Shown piece by piece: positions 62,001 to 64,000 of a stretch of 64,000 nucleotides of DNA. This DNA comes from an uncultured Lachnospiraceae bacterium (GTDB lineage Bacteria > Bacillota > Clostridia > Lachnospirales > Lachnospiraceae): contig CAJUHJ010000002.1 of NCBI GenBank assembly GCA_910586355.1, forward strand, positions 5,597 to 69,596. The letters are read 5' to 3'. Under the pieces are notes generated by a model that was given only the letters and a program-made list of their open reading frames with translations, was not told the DNA's origin and made no database searches. Each line of letters starts with the position of its first letter. The stretch's first letter is position 1. Position numbers and translations under genes: made by a program.

Positions 62001-64000
62001 GAACAATTTCTGTGCCGGAATCAACATCAAGTATAGGCGCTAACGCATTTTCTGGTAATACAAGTTTGGAAAACGTTTATTTTAAAGGAGCCTATCCGAA
62101 AGAAAATATCGCGGACGATTGTTTTTTGGGCTGTAACAATAATTTGACATTATACTATACTTTGGAAAAAGATGAAGGGGAAAGATGGGCTTCTTATGAT
62201 GGAGTATGGAATGGGCTGCCGCTGAAAGTATACGGTCATTTTTATACTGAAGGCAGAGATCATTATAATTTTAGTAACAGCGCTCTTTCCTTTGGCTATT
62301 CCGATGGCTATCGTATTCCAAGACAGCGTTATGTGGATGCGCTTGACAGCATTATTATAGGGACTTACTATTATGCGATTAATAAGTATTGGAACGGTTC
62401 CTGCTATGGTATGGCGAGTACATCGCTGGAGTTTTATGAAAATATAAATGAAAGAGATTTGTTTCATGTTCAAAGCTATCATCCGTCCAGAAAATATCTG
62501 CATGAATTAGATCAGCCAAACAATCCGGATAATGCTTTGACTCAGTTAATTGAAACTTATCAGGTTTCTCAGTATCAGCCTCAAATTTCTTCCTGTGCGG
62601 GTGAAATCATTCAGAACATGAATCAGTATTATAAATTAAAGGAGAGGATTATTGATTTCGAGGAAAGCGGCGGACTTGAAACAGATGATGCGTCTGCGCC
62701 GATAGTAATTACCGTTTATTCTGTATTTGGCGGTCATGCCTTAGTGCCCGTATCATGGAATCAAATGGAAGATGGTAATTATGAAGTGAAAGTATATGAT
62801 TGTAATTATCCAGAGTCATTCCAGTCTTTGATTATACATCAGGATATGAAAAGTTTTTCATACGGATTTTATAATCAGGCGATTTCATTTGTGGATTATA
62901 AAACAATTGCATCGGGAATGGCCGAAATACAGCCTTTAGAAAGCGCGGCGGCCGACACGTTATATTTGTCTGTCAATAAAGAAACAAAAGATGTTACAGA
63001 TGCTTTGGGAAATGGAATTGATAAAATCGAAGGCGGCTATGAGCAGAAACCGTTTATGGGCAGTGAAGAAGATGTATTTAGCGGCATAAAAAGCTATGTT
63101 CTTCCGAAAGGAAATTATACGATTGATTCCGATTCCAGTGAAGAGACAAAAGATTCAGAATCAGAAGAAAATCAAAATGAAGAGAAATTAGATACTCCAG
63201 TAAAGGATACGGATTCTTTAGAAGATGTAACATTTTATATGGCGGCAAACGATTTGTTTGCAGAAGTAACGGCAAGTGATGAAGACGCCGCATTATCTGT
63301 GGATACATCTGATACTGTGGAAGATAAAGTAGAAATGACGCTTACCTCAGGCGAATCTTCGGCTGAAGACGGTTATACGTCAATTACGTTGATGAACGAC
63401 AGCGGTTTGGAACGAGTGATTGAGGTTTCCGGGTATGACGGAGACATAAAAGTGGGAGTCAGTGAGGAGGAAGTAATTTCCATTACAGCATCTCAAACAT
63501 CATCCGTCACAATTGACGGTCAAAAGGCAAATTCAGAAAACGGCCAGGTTTTGGCATCCTTTACAAGTACGGCAGATGAAAATCCGTTTAAAGTCAGCGG
63601 GCTTTCAGTAACCGCTCATTGTGATGAAAAGAATAAACTGAGTGCAGATATAAGCGCCCATGTGTTAAACCGTTCAGAATCCGTACAGCCCGTAGAACTG
63701 ACAGCAGAGTTTTATGATAAAAATGATAATCGTGTTGCAGCTTATCATGGCGGTGCGCAGGAATTGAATCAGGGACTGGAATTTGTGTCCCTAAATACCG
63801 GACTTTTAAATGCGAACTTCAAACAGGATGAAGGTGAAGCTGTTTTATACTGTAAATTAATGGTAAAAACAAGTGATTTTTCTGTCTTTGAAGTATCAGA
63901 CGGAGTGACTGTTGTCCTGACAAAACAGCCAGATGTAGAAAATCCAGGCGATGGTAATGAAAACGACCCAGGAAATAATCCTGGAAATAACGAGCCGGAT
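59099..64000 (+). CDS. BspA-type leucine-rich-repeat surface protein with a papain-like domain (3' end outside window)
   Basis: The frame is open for 1634 codons to the window edge, from an ATG 51 bases after the previous stop with GGAG upstream. A signal peptide covers about 1-40. Many BspA-type LRR_5 repeats (IGENAF, CSSLK, LPASV-type) fill about 115-1030. Next is a domain with Cys1102 (NGSCYGMAS), His1213 (GGHALVPVS) and Asp1234 or Asn1236 (VYDCNYP), the order and spacing expected of a papain-like cysteine peptidase. An acidic Ser/Glu/Asp-rich stretch (about 1340-1385) and beta-rich domains follow, ending in Asn/Gly/Pro-rich repeats (NPGDGNENDPGNN). It is probably cotranscribed with the gene before it. 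BspA repeats often mediate binding to host matrix; the peptidase call is inferred. Confidence 0.88.
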   Translation, partial: MKMKCKMQQKLKPFISILLAVLLVFGLAPASFFPASEVLAKDLELSGVLSGTEGNITWQLTPLEPSDWDLKIGTPYKLTLSGTGDMKSYVQSGNSFQYPDKKGTYKTCYYSTAPWKTYAPYICSLEIGNGITSVGSYSFFSCVSLKEVSIPASITKIGGDAFSNCYLLESVTGCEGLTEIQSYAFSNTSELRSVQLEGSRVHTIGESAFCEAFNSSTKYSNQITLPPTLKKIDSKAFKSSNLAGISLPASVEEIGSEAFMSSRIESITMPSNMPLAGIGEKVFAKSHLRNIILPNNITEIGKNAFSSCPNLKEIILNNGLLKIGENAFAPIEPENHFDIIETISIPDTVTEIGEKAFEKCAVTEVHFGADLQTIGNSAFIGCNNLSKVSFSGNQLTSIGNSAFSVCSNLGEISLPGSVSKIGNEAFSKSGLSAFTVPQSTSDIGYGILYNCTNLDRIAVADGNPNFTILGDALYEIKNAVPYRAIAYPIKKAADSYTVADGAEVIDEYAFAKSKFKELILSDSVKNLNSNAFADCAGLVSVYIGKSVSTIATGGSGAFYNCKKLSTITTSSEDSNLVAKENVLYNKDFTELYLYAFAKTDLEYHVLDTVTTIKDYAIYVVPELKELYLPETLKSLSAGAVNTCEKLKSIYFAGGEPSKVTNSISSNAKDLLLFRLKDVQWNDSAWTSYEFAEWDPNEDFVDGGEIAPSEGFEGFSWEYERFNGRLTLNGAEFIPDYNADSDLPPWNDYIGEIQTIEANVEKVGDYAFYQADRLRRLSKEQKPTAIGAHAFENCKKLVYITLSDEVSIGEYAFAGNISLNKSLSLNHAAAVGAHAFENCSSLKSISLAFSSAESIGESAFAGCTALSKVTLPFSPEYSERLSIGDNVFKDCIALESIMLPAKLDSIGAGAFNGCVKLSEIDIPSKVSAIKDDTFAGCTALKKVIFYTDSVSAGLTSIGKGAFDGCSSLRTISVPESTSSIGANAFSGNTSLENVYFKGAYPKENIADDCFLGCNNNLTLYYTLEKDEGERWASYDGVWNGLPLKVYGHFYTEGRDHYNFSNSALSFGYSDGYRIPRQRYVDALDSIIIGTYYYAINKYWNGSCYGMASTSLEFYENINERDLFHVQSYHPSRKYLHELDQPNNPDNALTQLIETYQVSQYQPQISSCAGEIIQNMNQYYKLKERIIDFEESGGLETDDASAPIVITVYSVFGGHALVPVSWNQMEDGNYEVKVYDCNYPESFQSLIIHQDMKSFSYGFYNQAISFVDYKTIASGMAEIQPLESAAADTLYLSVNKETKDVTDALGNGIDKIEGGYEQKPFMGSEEDVFSGIKSYVLPKGNYTIDSDSSEETKDSESEENQNEEKLDTPVKDTDSLEDVTFYMAANDLFAEVTASDEDAALSVDTSDTVEDKVEMTLTSGESSAEDGYTSITLMNDSGLERVIEVSGYDGDIKVGVSEEEVISITASQTSSVTIDGQKANSENGQVLASFTSTADENPFKVSGLSVTAHCDEKNKLSADISAHVLNRSESVQPVELTAEFYDKNDNRVAAYHGGAQELNQGLEFVSLNTGLLNANFKQDEGEAVLYCKLMVKTSDFSVFEVSDGVTVVLTKQPDVENPGDGNENDPGNNPGNNEPD

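Overview
The window looks like a chromosomal segment of a spore-forming, low-GC Gram-positive anaerobe of the class Clostridia, most likely a gut Lachnospiraceae. The reasons are the sporulation genes (gpr, spoIIP, spoVAA/AB/AC), a desulfoferrodoxin-type superoxide reductase, the comEC-holA-rpsT-gpr-spoIIP order shared with Bacillus, a gut-type beta-glucuronidase, and giant surface proteins with FIVAR, InlB-type and BspA-type repeats. The assignment rests on reading the proteins, not on a search.

Layout. 1-6346 (minus): 5' part of a giant secreted GH2 beta-galactosidase with 11 FIVAR-like repeats; its 3' end lies outside the window. 6585-16369: comEA, then a response regulator, a histidine kinase and a GerMN lipoprotein placed between comEA and comEC, then holA, rpsT (minus), gpr and spoIIP. 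16380-17713: infC-rpmI-rplT with a strong promoter and an attenuator-type leader; infC appears to start at AUU and rpsT at UUG. 17860-21840: galE, tRNA-Glu(CTC), a NifX/NifB-like metal-cofactor protein, superoxide reductase, and a secreted protein with two thioredoxin-like domains. 21903-22809: an intact blaI beside decayed pieces of blaR1 and a penicillin-binding protein gene. 22984-26050: hisS-aspS. 26213-31763: a chemoreceptor, a CwlC-like amidase-SPOR protein without signal peptide, and a second two-component system. 31948-34675: cysD-cysNC for sulfate activation. 34713-40278: small membrane and hypothetical genes, tex, and a split ThrE-type exporter. 40386-43532: a spoVA operon behind a sigma-G-like promoter, with a new small first gene, an extra gene between spoVAB and spoVAC, and a decayed gene where spoVAD/E would be expected. 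43669-49300: beta-glucuronidase, HAD phosphatase, secreted amidase, small membrane proteins. 49455-53056: thyA-folA-ilvB-ilvN. 53133-64000: a flavin reductase-like protein (minus), then two giant surface proteins; the second joins BspA leucine-rich repeats to a putative cysteine-peptidase domain and runs off the window.

How the genes fit together. Sporulation is represented from engulfment (spoIIP) through dipicolinate loading (spoVA), germination (gpr) and probably mother-cell lysis (CwlC-like amidase). The matching promoters read as sigma-G-like (gpr, spoVA) or sigma-K-like (amidase). The two ends of the window carry a host- or glycan-facing set: beta-galactosidase, beta-glucuronidase and adhesin-like proteins. 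No CRISPR array, insertion sequence or prophage was seen; the clearest genome decay is at the bla locus and after spoVAC.
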